From positions 312,944-376,943 of the forward strand of contig JAKUCV010005750.1 in the NCBI GenBank assembly GCA_028386065.3: a stretch of DNA of 64,000 nucleotides. The letters run 5' to 3'. Below, in pieces: positions 1 through 10,499 of this stretch (its first letter is position 1; every line of letters starts with the position of its first letter). The position numbers and the translations under genes were made by a program. This DNA comes from Turnera subulata. Lineage: Eukaryota; Streptophyta; Magnoliopsida; Malpighiales; Passifloraceae. The notes under the pieces are model-generated. The model ran no database searches, was not told the origin of the DNA, and was given only the letters and a program-made list of their open reading frames with translations.

Positions 1-15
1 ACCGAAACCGCTCCG

Positions 16-135
16 GACCAGGGGTCTACGTTTGGCCTGCCCATGCAATCTCGAGGTCTATGCCCGACAAAAAAAAAAATGTTGGGGCCAAATTGGCCAA
101 ACTACTAAACATGGGGGCAAAAAAAACCCCTTAAG
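16..135 (+). repeat. Direct repeat copy 1 (about 120 bp)
   Basis: Begins GACCAGGGGTCTACG and continues through an A-rich run to a CCAAATTGGCCAAAC segment. It matches 819-937 with scattered differences, mainly in the length of the A run. I could not assign it to a known family. Confidence 0.6.
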
Positions 136-818
136 AAATAAAGTATTGGTTTTGGAAAAATAAGGGAAGTAAAATAATAAACTAACTCAATACATCTGGT
201 TCAATAATCGTTCTTTCTAATTTATAATTTAAAATTGAATTTAAGTGAGATTTTATGCCACTATTGGATAATTATTTTAATTTTTTTAAAAAAATTAAAT
301 GTAGCACAAGATAATAATTATAATAATAAATATTTATTTTCTATTTTTTTTACATTTAAGATTTGATCTCGTTCTTTATTTATTATTATTATTATTAAAA
401 AAATTTAGGTACTTTTTACAAATTTAGACCGGTGGGAGAGTTTAAATAGGAATTTTTAGAAATTAGTATATGAAAAAAATAAAATTTTAAAAATAATAAA
501 TCCAGCATAATAAGGTGTATTTATTTAAAACCAAGTAATTTTTTTGGAAATTAAGTTTTACTCATTTTTAATATTGTTAAAAATAAAATATGATTAAAAG
601 AAAGAAAAATGATTAAATAAATAATCAAAATTGGGTCAGCTTTCATTTCGGTATCCAACAAATTTCGGGTCGGTTGGGTGAAAAACCCGGAGTTGGTAGC
701 ATGCGAAGCCCACAAAGACACATGGATCCTACATGTCCAGCCAATCCTCTAAAATGGCGTCGTTTTGCTACAGTAACAAGCACAAATACCCGGGCAGCCT
801 CCACGTCAGCAGGTGCCT

Positions 819-937
819 GACCAGGGGTCTACGATTGGCCTGTCCAAGCAATCTCGGGGTATATGCCCGGCCAAAAAAAATGTCGAGGTACCAAATTGGC
901 CAAACCACTAAACTTGGGGGCCCAAAAAACCCAAAAA
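819..937 (+). repeat. Direct repeat copy 2 (about 120 bp)
   Basis: Second copy of the repeat starting at base 16, same orientation. It ends where a diverged family A LTR end begins (about 940). Confidence 0.6.
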
Positions 938-939
938 CC

Positions 940-1064
940 CTTTTTTTTTTCTCCTGAATTTTGCCCTGCAATAAAATTCAGGTGGCAACTCCTTTGATGT
1001 TGGATGTTGGTTAAAAAGAAGGTGTAAGAATAAATTGAAGGGCCACTTAATCTTTGGTCAGGTC
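940..1064 (+). mobile_element. Family A LTR, 3'-terminal fragment (plus orientation)
   Basis: This stretch aligns with the last 120 bp of the plus-strand family A LTRs (compare 13640-13757). Both have AATAAAATT followed by GGTGGCAACTCC, a purine-rich middle and a GGTC-rich end. It is more diverged than the other copies. It stops just short of its expected terminal ATTCACA because the minus-strand LTR at 1065 begins there. The two ends therefore meet tail to tail as an inverted repeat. It is probably the remains of an older family A insertion hit by a younger copy. Confidence 0.6.
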
Positions 1065-2622
1065 TGTGAATACCCGACCCAAAATCACTTGCGCCTATTC
1101 ACCTATTTCCTTACACCTTCTTCTTCGGGTCAATCCCATGTCAATGGAGTCGCCACCCAAATTTTATTAAGGGCAAAATTTGGGAAAAACCTTCAGATGA
1201 CTCCTTTAGGCTACATGGTCATGGCGAACCAAAGACATAGGATCGGGGGTTCGTCACAGATGGGAAGGTGTTAGGCACCTATCCGTGTTGCGTCGAGACT
1301 TTGTGCAATTGATGAATACAAATGTGCCTTGTGTAGGTGTGCAAGTGTGGAAAATAAAAAAATGAGGGAGAAGAAGAAGATTTGGCTTGCATCCCGTTGT
1401 AAAACCGAGACTACCTACGTACCCGAGTGACCGGGGTCAAAGCCACGTAGTTCTAAACATGGCACTAATCAGCCACTTACATCATCAAAAGCATTAACAT
1501 ATAATCAGCAAGAATCAATCAAAAAGAGTTAAGTGTTAGCTCTTGTAGCCCTCCTCTAGCTCCTTGTAATGGGTTGAGCTCTACACCCACTTTCTTGCCA
1601 CTTCTAAGCTCAATGGTTGGTCCTCTTCTTGATTCCTCCTTAGACTACTGCTAAAGCTTCCCACAAAATTTCTCCAGAGTATTTGCCAAAGAATGTATTT
1701 CTAGGCTTGGAGAGGTAGAGTTTCTCCAAGCACTCAAGGCTTATGGGTATGTATGTGAGAAAAATTGTCTCCCTTGAAATGTGCGTGTGGGGTTCTATTT
1801 ATAGTGTTCTTGGAAGCCTAGGGGCGTGGACCTACTTAATGGTGAAGATTATACCCGAAAATCCGGTCCAAAACCGCGTAGGATCGAATTAGAAACAAAA
1901 TCGAAAAAAATCAGAGGTTCAGGGCACCTATGACCGCCGCTGCCGGCGGTCATGTGAGGAGCACCGCCAGCACCTGGCGGTCATCGTGAGATGACCACCG
2001 ATCACCCGTGTGTCACTCGTTCTTTCCTTTTTTGACCCCAAATCCCCCTAATTTTGCTCTAATTTGATCTTATCGCATAATTAACGCCTAATCAACCCAG
2101 AATAACTTAATTACTTGATCACCACTCCCCTAAATCATTCCAAGACTGATTTATTACACATTGACACCCATTTTAAGTAAAATCATACCAAAAACACAAA
2201 GTCTACTTAAATGATGATTTAACTCTGATTTTCCACGAAAATCAGAGCTAAAATTAATCTGCAAGAATTGTGTTAATGGGCTAATCAAACTCTGGAGAAT
2301 TAACTTGGGCTCTTAAACCCATTCTTAACCCAAGAATAAATCATCTCAATATAATTGGATTAAGGAATTGATAAAAAGCCCAGGTGATATATTCCAGCCT
2401 AAATAAACCTTATTCTATATTTTATTCTAAGATTAAATAATCTCATTAACCCTAGAGTTTAATTACATGATGGTCTAAATTACCAAAATACATCATTTCT
2501 ACTAAGTTAAATTCATGACATGTCTTAATCCTATGATTGAATCATCTCATCAATTCCAGGTTCACGTATGTTTAAAATCTAATTCTAGTAGAAAATTCGT
2601 GGGTCAAATTTGGGTGTTCACA
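1065..2622 (-). mobile_element. Family A LTR (3' LTR of a minus-strand copy)
   Basis: A full LTR of 1558 bp read on the minus strand, bounded by the family's imperfect terminal repeats (TGTGAATACCC at the left, GGGTGTTCACA at the right). The minus-strand TATA box is at 1796-1803 (TATAAATA on that strand). GC-rich hairpins upstream of it in the transcription sense lie at 1930-1985. The right edge is followed by CGAGGGGCATC on the minus strand, the polypurine tract expected just upstream of a 3' LTR. The other end of this copy is lost by 3095, so it is a truncated element rather than a solo LTR. Confidence 0.85.
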
Positions 2623-3094
2623 GATGCCCCTCGTTGATGAGTCTCTAAAGACTAAAGACGAAACAACGTAAGAAAGGAACAACCAAATATGAATGATAGA
2701 TGTGTGGTGTGTGCCGAGTTTCGGAGCATCCCATGCTCCTCTTCAGGAATCATCTCATCCTGAAGTTTTGTGGGGCTGGCCCTCGGATTCTGGGAATCAT
2801 CTCATCCCGAGGTGATAGAATCATCTCAACTATTGGGTTGTTGACAAGGAATCATCTCATCCTTGCCAACTAGATTCTGTTTGGGAATCATCCCATCCCA
2901 AGCTATGGTTTCCGAGAATCATCTCATCCCGAGGCGATAGAATCATCTCATCTATCGGGTCATTGACAAAGAATCATCTCATCTTTGTCAGCTGGATATT
3001 CCATTCTCGGTCTTTGGGAATCATCTCATCCCAGGGTTTGCGAGAATCAGGTCCTCGGCTTTGGTTCTGCGGGTACTGGGTACACGGCTTTTGT
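2623..3094 (-). mobile_element. Family A internal remnant with polypurine tract and GATGAGATGATTC array
   Basis: On the minus strand this begins with the sequence before the 3' LTR: the polypurine tract and a CTCATCAACGAGGGGC stretch also seen at 28660-28682. It then carries a degenerate array of GATGAGATGATTCCC-type units (plus-strand GAATCATCTCATCCC, about 2745-3045) spaced 30-60 bp. There is no coding potential. At about 3095 it joins the middle of a plus-strand LTR with no element terminus, so this joint is a rearrangement or deletion breakpoint. Confidence 0.75.
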
Positions 3095-4198
3095 CATTAA
3101 GGTTTATTAAGCTAACATATGTTTTATTTCATTATTTGGGCCTTCTAATTTAATTTCAATCCAATTATAATGAGATGATTTATTTTTAGAATAGAGACAG
3201 AATTAAAGGCCTAAGGTAATGCAATAAGAATTCTCCAGAGTTTAATTGGCCCATAAACACTTTACTTGTAGACTAATTTTGGCCCTAAATTTCGTGGAAA
3301 ATCAGAATCAAACCACCCTTTGATTGGTAAATATGTTTTTGGTGTGATTTTGCTTAAAATGAGTGTTAATGTGTAATCAATCAGTTATGGAATTATTTAG
3401 AGGAGTAATAATCAAGTAACAGAGTGATTCTGGGTTGATTAGGGGTTGATTACGCGGTAGGATCAAATCAGAGCTGAATTAGGGGGATTGGGGTTTGGAA
3501 AAGGAAAGAACGAGTGACATGCAGGGTGACTGGCGGTCATCTCGTGACGACCGCCAGGGGCTGGCGGACATCCACAAATGACAGCCGACACTAGCGATCA
3601 TCAGTGCCCAGAATCTCAGATTTTCCCAATTTTTGTTTCTAATTCGATCCTATGCAGTTTTGGACCAGATTTTCGAGCATAATCTTCACCATTAAGCAGG
3701 TCCATGCCCCTAGACTTCCCAGAACAGTATAAATAGGATCCCTCACACTCATTTTAGGGGATCAATCTCTCATTACACACACACACTCCATAAGCTTTGT
3801 TGCTTGGAGAAACTCTACTTCTCCAAGCCTAGAAATATTTCTATAGGCAGAGACTCTGGAGAAATTTCGTGAGAAAGCATCAAGAAAGAAGTCAACAAGA
3901 GGAATCAAGAGGAGATCTAGAGGAGGAGGCAATCAAAGGCAATCTAGGAGCCCAGAAGGTGGACAATCCGAGTAGAGGAACCTGATGCAAGCAGTTTCAG
4001 AAAATAATTCATATCTCAAGTTCTCGAAGTTGAATTGCTGTGATCTTGGACTCTGTAGAAAGCTAAGGAGGAGATCTACAACTTTGCTGTTGAGCCCAAA
4101 AGCTGAATTGGCTGTTCTCATTCTCTACAATCCAGCAGAAGACGATCCATAGATTCTGTCCAACAACCGAGATAAATGTTCTAACCCTTTTTGATTAT
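3095..4198 (+). mobile_element. Family A LTR, left part (split by a nested element)
   Basis: A plus-strand LTR lacking about its first 220 bp. It matches 39820-40895 closely and the copy at 14568 onward less well. Hairpin-rich U3 lies at 3525-3605 and the TATA box TATAAATA at 3728-3735. At 4198 it is interrupted by the minus-strand element 4199-13239 and resumes at 13240. Removing that element and one copy of the 5-bp duplication gives the same order of sequence as the uninterrupted relative at 40880-40920, which confirms the insertion. Confidence 0.85.
3728..3735 (+). promoter_or_regulatory. TATA box of family A LTR
   Basis: TATAAATA followed by GGATCC, at the same place as TATAAATAGGACC in the LTR at 14347-15939. 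It lies about 130 bp downstream of the GC-rich hairpins. Confidence 0.7.
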
Positions 4199-5817
4199 TG
4201 TGAATACCCAACCCAAAATCGCTTGGGCCTATTTACCTATTCCTTCTTACCTTCTTCCTCGGGTCAATCCCATGTCAATAGAGTCGCCACCCAAATTTTA
4301 TTAAGGACAAAATTTGGGAAAAACCTTCATATGACTCCTTTAGGCTACATGGTCATGGCGAACCAAAGACATGGGATCGGGGGTTCGTCACGGATGGGAA
4401 GGTGTTAGGCACCCATCAGTGTTGGTTCAAAACCTTGTGCAATTGGAGAGTGCAAGTGTGCCTTGTGCATGTGTGCAAGTGTACAAAGTAAAGAGAAGGG
4501 GAGAAGAAGAAGATTTGGCTTGCATCCCGTTGTAAGACCGAGACTACCTACGTACCCGAGTGACCGGGGTCAAAGCCACGTAGTTCTAAACATGGCACAA
4601 ATCGGCCACTTACATCATCAAAAGCATCAGCATATAATCAACAAGGATTAATCAAAACAAGGTTTAGTGTTACCTCCTGTAGCCCTCCTCTAGCTCCTTG
4701 CAATGGGTTGAGTTCTACAACCACCTTCTTTCCACTTCAAAGCTCAATGGTTGATCCTCTTCTTGAATCTTCCTTGCTGGACTACTGTTGATGCCTCCCA
4801 CGAAATTTCTCTAGAGTTTCTACCTAAGAATGTATCTATAGACTTGGAGAGGTAGAGCTTCTCCAAGCACTCAAGGCTTATGGGTGTATGTGTGAAAAAG
4901 ATTGTGTGTCCTCTGAAATGTGAATGTGGGGTCCTATTTATAGTGTTCTGGGTGAGTGCAGGGACGTGGACCTCTTAATGATGAAGATCTTGGCCGAAAA
5001 TCTGGGCCAAAACTGTGTAGGATCGAATTAGGAATGAAAATCTGCAAAAAAATAGTTTCTGGGCTCCCATGTCCGCCAGGACCTGGCGGTCATCCCGGCA
5101 TGTCCGCCAGGACCTGGCGGTCATCCCGGCATGTCCGCCAGGACCTGGCGATCATCCCAAGATGGCCGCCCGGCTCCTCCAGTTTCACGCGTTCTTTCCT
5201 TTTTTCAGCCCCCAATCCCCCTAATTCCGCTCTGATTTGATCTAACCATGTAATTAACCCCTAATCAACCCAGAAAATCCTCTTTTCTTGATTAGTACTC
5301 CTCCTAATCGCACCATGACTGATTGACACACATTAAATCCCCATTTTATGCAAAAATCATACCAAAAACACTTTTACCATTTAAAGGATGGTTTGATTCT
5401 GATTTTCCACGAAAATCAGAGTCAAGATTAGTCTGCAAGTAAAATGTTTATGGGCTAATCAACTCTAGAGAATCCATTACTTCATTAACTTGGGCTTCTA
5501 AATTCATTCCTAACTCAAAAATAAATCATCTCAATATAATTGGGTTGACAATAAATAAAAAAGCCCAAGCAATAAAATAAAATATATTTTAGTGCATTAG
5601 ACATTAGTGTATATTTTCATCCTAAGATTCAATTATCTAATTAATCCTAGAATTCAAATACATAAAGGTTCAAATTTCCAAAATATATAAATTCTACTAA
5701 AATAAATTCCGAACATGTCTTAATCCCGAGACCAAATCATCTCATCGATCTCAAGATTCAGGCATGTTAAAAATCTAATTTAATAGAATATCCGTGGGTC
5801 AAATTTGGGTATTCACA
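4199..5817 (-). mobile_element. 3' LTR of the complete family A element
   Basis: 1619 bp with TGTGAATACCC at the left edge and GGGTATTCACA at the right. The minus-strand TATA box is at 4935-4942. The copy is longer than its sister LTR mainly because it carries three copies of the CCGCCAGGACCTGGCGG hairpin (about 5083-5155), where 12556-12578 has one. Small open frames inside it (near 4223-4408, 4463-4651 and 4956-5240) recur as frames in other LTR copies and do not look like genes. Confidence 0.88.
5083..5160. repeat. Tandem GC-rich hairpins in LTR U3 (three copies)
   Basis: Three tandem copies of a 28-bp unit containing CCGCCAGGACCTGGCGG, an almost perfect palindrome (8-bp arms, 1-base centre). 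The unit count differs between LTR copies of the same family. Confidence 0.85.
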
Positions 5818-5926
5818 GATGTCCCTCGTTGATGAGTCCTTAGGAACTAAGGACGAAACAACGCAAGAAAGGAACAACCAAATTTGAATGATAGATGCAA
5901 GGGGTGTGTGCCACGAATTTTGAGCA

Positions 5927-7410
5927 GCTATGCTCTTTGTTTGGAAATCTAGGGCAGTTATGCCGCCAAGCACAGTCCAAATCAATCAGAATGATGGGGC
6001 AGCTATACCCCCAAATGCGTAATCATCTCAAAATTTCGGGCAGCTATGCCCTCAGGAGGTGGTCAGTTTTAACACTTCGGGCAGCTATGCCCAATAATGC
6101 ATGATTATTTTTAAACCTCGGGGCAGGTATGCCCCTAATGTATAAAAGTCAGAAAGCTATGCCCCTTGTGTGCAATCAATTCGAAACATATGGACAGCTA
6201 TGCCCTTGACGTGACTAGTTTTAGAAACTTGGACAACTATGTCCTCAGTTTACAATGAACTTAAGAAAACTGGGCAGCTATGCCCTTGTTGTAACTATTT
6301 TTGAAAACGCAAGCAGCTATGCCCTCGATGCAGTCAACTTCAAAAATTTAGGCAGCTATGCCCCTGACATAATTAGCTTCACAAATTCAAGCAGCTATGC
6401 CCTTGGTTTGAAATCATCTTGAAGAAATCGGGCAGCTATGCCCATGATGCAATTAACAATTCAGGCAGCTATGCCCTTCATGCAATCAAATTCAAAAACA
6501 CATGCAGTTATGCCCTTCATGCAACCAAGTTAAGAACTCGGGCAGCTATGTCCTTTAATTCAAACATTTGGACAGCTATGCCCTTTTAAATCGACTTCAA
6601 GAAAAATCGGGCAGCTATGCCCTTCATATGTTCAAAAGTTTGGATAGCTATGCCCTTCATATGCTCTACCTCAAAAACATCCGGGCAGCTATGCCCCTCT
6701 CAATAATTTGGGCAGCTATGCACAAGGTGTAATCAACTTTGAAAATATGGGCAGCTATGCCCTCCTCAACTTTAATAATTAGGGCAGCTATGCCCCTCAT
6801 GTTCAAAAAAAATCCGGGCAACTATGCCCTTGATGTACTTAAATCAAGAATCGGGGCAGCTATGTCCTTCTCAATGACACAGGCAGCTATGCCTTTCATG
6901 CAAGCAAATTCAAAAACTTGGGCAGCTGTGCCCCTTGCGCTTAAAAACTCGGGCAGTTATACCCTTGATATATCTAAATCACAAGAAATCCCGGCAGCTA
7001 TGCCCACCGTGTAATCATGAACTTAGGCAGCTATGCCCTTCCATTTCAAAAACTTGGGCAGCTATGCCCTTGATTTAAAATCGACTCGAAAGATTCGGGC
7101 AGCTATGCCCTTCATATGTCTAAAAACTCGGGCAGCTATGCCCTTGATAAACTTAAAACAAAAAAATCTGGGCAGCTATGCCCATGGCGTAATCAACTTC
7201 AAAAATGCGGGCAGCTATGCCCTCTCTCAACATCAGAAAATTAGGGCAGCTATGCCCCTCATGATCAAAAATCCAGGCAGCTATGCCTTTTGTTCAACTT
7301 TCAAAAATTAGGGCATCTATACCCCTTATTCAACTTCGAAAAACTAGGGCAGCTATGTCTATTGTGCATTCATTCCAAGAAACATGGGCGGCTTTGCCCT
7401 CAAGATCAGA
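5927..7410 (-). repeat. Array of GGGCAGCTATGCCC dyad units
   Basis: Roughly 40 copies of a core GGGCAGCTATGCCC, spaced about 25-60 bp, with variable AT-rich spacers often starting TTCA or TTGA. Each core is an inverted repeat (GGGCA, 4-base loop, TGCCC). The core is kept while the spacers vary in length and sequence, which is unlike a simple satellite. The short open frames here (repeating GSYAL or AAMP peptides) are products of the repeat. The array sits in the 3' untranslated part of the element. Confidence 0.9.
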
Positions 7411-7417
7411 CATTCAC

Positions 7418-7850
7418 TCTAATGGGGTAGCATGCCCCGAAAATCACACAATTCAAACCATGGGGTAGCATGCCCCTGGCATCATTTCACAAAAAAAGTT
7501 TAGGCCTTACGACTCGTTCTACTGAGAATGCCCCAAATTCATCGCATCAAACAACAAAAGTTGGGGCTTACATCTCCTGGAATGCCCAAACTCACATCTC
7601 GACTCATCAACAATAGTTGGGGCTTACATCTCCTTGAACGCCCAAGACAACACACATCAACTTTATAAAAAATTGGGCCCTACTTCTTCTCAAGAATGCC
7701 CGACATCAAACATTAATCATCAAAAGCCGGAGGACCGCTGTGCCCCTAGATTCTACAGGTGATCGTAATGTCTACATCGTAAGTGCAGGCATAGCATGCC
7801 CATTATTCCACAGACAAAGTCATCAAAAGATTTGGGCATGCCATGCCCCT
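7418..7850 (-). repeat. Degenerate array of GGGGTAGCATGCCCC and related units
   Basis: A second, weaker array next to the first. It has GGGGTAGCATGCCCC units (near 7424 and 7462), then TTGGGGCTTACATCTCC...GAATGCCC units about 60-70 bp long (7560-7700), then GGCATAGCATGCCC near 7790. The reverse complements of these units occur in the related element at 17039-17220 and 27240-27420, so the order is conserved between family copies. Confidence 0.75.
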
Positions 7851-8038
7851 CCAGTCATTAACCCTAGGAAATGTAATTCTACATCAAATGACGAATTTAT
7901 GATGTTGTAACTTTTGCTGATCATTTATCCTCAACCAAGTCTACCTTACTAAATAATCCATGTAAGTGATGCATGAGTGTGTCTGCAATGTGTTTATCTT
8001 TTCAATGCATGAGGGTGCCCTTAGCTTCCACATGTTAT

Positions 8039-8205
8039 GACATATTTTCCCCCTTTCTTCCATTTTCTTCCCTCCTCTTCTTTTCCTCTCTCTCTTTCTT
8101 TTTTTTTCTCTCCTCCTCTCATCTTCTCTCGATCCCTTCTTTCTCCTTTTCTCTTTCTCTCGCTCTTCTTCTTCTCTTTTCTCTCCCCTATCTCTCTTAT
8201 CTCCT
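8039..8205. repeat. Polypyrimidine tract in the family A interior
   Basis: About 165 bp made almost wholly of C and T on the plus strand. Its counterpart in the plus-strand relative is the polypurine stretch at 26710-26885, so the tract is a conserved part of the family and not random low complexity. Serine/leucine/phenylalanine-rich frames over it are composition artefacts. Confidence 0.85.
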
Positions 8206-10479
8206 CGAATGCAAGTGCTTCCTAGCTCTACATGATATGTCTGCTTCTTGAATGCAAGTGCTCTCTACCTCTACATGTATGGATACAAGTGCAATCTATC
8301 TTTACGTGATGTGTTTGGATGCAAATGCCTTTAGTATGACGCATGAGCATTGAAAATCGTTCGAGCCAAGCTGAAAGTTAAGCAATTTCAAAAAGCGAGT
8401 TATCCCATTAAAATGCAAAAGCTTCACGTTAAGATTCCCAATGGCCATGAATATGTTTCTTCTTCAATAAGGACCCCATGAGTAGTAAAAAAATACTTCA
8501 AATTAGAGGTTTTGAAAATCTCCACCAAATCGCCAACTAAAGAGAACTTAGATCAAGACACCCGATGAGGATTCTTTAGAGTTCATAAAAATATTTTAGA
8601 AGAAAAACCAAGAAGAGAGAAATCCCACATGCAAGTATAAATTGGCGTCATGAAAATTTTTGATAAAGAAATCCCATAGGCAAATTCCAGGTCTTAACTA
8701 CACTATTATGTATAGATACTCTCAAAAGGATCAATAGGTCTTTCATCAGAGGTTGTAATGGGGTCATGTGTAAAGGTTTATCAAAGAATAGGGTGATAAA
8801 GGGATTCAAAGTTCAAAACCACATTCTAGGGAAGATTTTGAGTGAGCTCCCATCAAGAAACACAGGTATTCTTAAAGCGCAATTCTTGAGATAACATCCA
8901 ACTTGGTTTGACCTTCTCAAGGAAATTTTTCTTGCTTCAAAACAGTTACTTTTGCACACATTTGCTTCTTTCTTGTTTGGATTTCCCGGAACTGATTCTA
9001 GAAGATTTTGATGATTTTCTTCTTCGATTGACTTCAGCGACTTTCGGTTGTTGGCTTCGGCTATTCCCTCGTGTGTACACTTCGGCCTTTGTAGAAGTTG
9101 AGGTTCATGTGCACTTGTCATCAAAATTATTTGATAAGAACTTGCAGTGAGTTCTTCCCAACGGGTTTTGAAAAGGATATGATTCATGAAATAAAAATAT
9201 ACGGTAGCCGTAGAGAGGACTCAAAGGGTTAATGGTGAGTTAATTTAGGTAATCAAAGAAAAAGTCGGCTATCACGTTATAGGCTCAAAGAGGGTTTATC
9301 GAGGGATAATGCTACTGGGTAGGTTTCTCGTTGGCCTGCGGGCTTGAGCAAAGAGGGCCTAAATCATATACTTTATCGAGCATCCATATGAGAAATTCGT
9401 TTTGAAAAGGCTTGGCGATTTGTTCTAGGATGTAGATGTTGACATCAAGATTTTTCAAAAGACATGCATAGGGTGTTCAGAAAAACAAACGTCGGGCTAA
9501 AAAGTTTAAAACTCCAAGAATCAATCATTGGTCATCCATCAATAAAATTCCCCTCAATCACGACAATTGGAGGATTTGAAAAATTAATTTTTCACTCATG
9601 GTGTCCTACAGGTATGATTTTCATTCAATTCAGTTCATGGTCGTCAAGAGTCTTAGACTTAGGCTTTGTTTTATTTAAAAAATGATTGGTGGAAAACAAG
9701 ATGGAATATACTCGTAAAACATGTTTCTTTTCTTTGAAAACAATCTCTTTTTTTTTTTTTGTTTTTGAAGAAAACTCAAATTTCAACAAAGGTGATGCAC
9801 CTCGACTCGATTTGTTTGATTTGAAAAACATGTGACGCAATGTTCAATGTATGCAAATGGAGATTCCCTAAGGTAGACCGACAGGAGATATATGTCAACT
9901 GGGGCAACAATATCAAAAATTTATCGTCGACTTAGATATGTATACTTACATCCCTAAGGTTCATTTACCTGACTCATCAATTTACACTTCACAATATTTT
10001 CCCTACGCAGAGTTAACACGACAGTCCTGCTATTTGCTATACACTTTCCTATATATTTTTTATTGGTTTTTCTGATTTATCAAAATAAAAACACTCTATT
10101 TACACATACAAGAACCCACAATAATAATCACACAAAAATGCACATACCACTTATTGATTCAATATGCATGAGATGCTCAGGGAATGCAGTTGGTTGGGGG
10201 CCAAAAGATTGCCGCTAGGGAATAGGCTGACCTACTCACATGTGATAAAGGATATCGCGTGAGGTCCCAGGCCAATTAATCCCCATCATTGCTAAGCATC
10301 GAGAGACGGGTTCACTCAAACCACTATCACTTAAGGAAAGCATGTAGCGGATTTGGATTCCCTCGCCCTCTTAAGGTAGAGGCTTCACATCAATTATCAT
10401 GAATGCAAGGCACTTATGATGACAAGTAAAAGCCACACAAGATTTCAACAACTGCACAAAGTCTCTTGAACCCACTACT

Positions 10480-10498
10480 TCCCCAGCGGAGTCGCCAA
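10480..10498 (-). promoter_or_regulatory. Primer-binding site of the minus-strand family A element
   Basis: On the minus strand this reads TTGGCGACTCCGCTGGGGA, two bases inside the 5' LTR edge at 10500. From memory this form matches the tRNA-Arg-type PBS of Ogre/Tat elements. The same site follows the LTR at 15939. Confidence 0.8.
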
Positions 10499-10499
10499 C

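Larger units (their letters stand above)
1..939. other. AT-rich intergenic DNA with a spaced direct repeat
   Basis: No supportable gene. Bases 150-640 are strongly AT-rich with short A and T runs. A block of about 120 bp beginning GACCAGGGGTCTACG at 16 recurs in the same orientation at 819 (offset 803 bp), including the shared phrase CCAAATTGGCCAAAC. The small open frames over 733-957 lie in this repeat and have no protein-like features. Origin of the repeat is unknown; it may be the edge of a small transposon or a local duplication. Confidence 0.6.
5818..10499 (-). mobile_element. Non-coding interior of the family A element
   Basis: From right to left (the element's own sense): PBS, about 600 bp shared with 13758-14346 and 15960-16495, diverged leader-like sequence, a pyrimidine-rich tract (8039-8205 on the plus strand), then two arrays of dyad motifs, then the polypurine tract at 5818-5840. 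A 124-codon frame at 8813-9187 (minus) lies in the sense direction, but I see no domain in it and no conserved counterpart in the related interior at 15960-28682. I do not call it a gene. Confidence 0.75.

Noticed and set aside
5927..7466. CRISPR-like array of regularly spaced short repeats
   Set aside because: The cores are dyads in a plant retrotransposon, spacers vary in length and resemble one another, and no cas genes exist. It is a 3' untranslated repeat array.
6739..7468. Open frames encoding GSYAL/AAMP-type repeat peptides
   Set aside because: They are translations of the GGGCAGCTATGCCC array; the frame changes with spacer length, so there is no single protein.
7973..8251. Hydrophobic Ser/Leu/Phe-rich frames, membrane-protein-like
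   Set aside because: They come from a polypyrimidine tract. The same applies to 26613-26905 (minus) and to 56374-56733 and 61617-62066 (minus).
8813..9187. 124-codon minus-strand frame inside the family A interior
   Set aside because: In the element's sense, but it has no domain and is not visible in the related interior at 15960-28682. Treated as chance.
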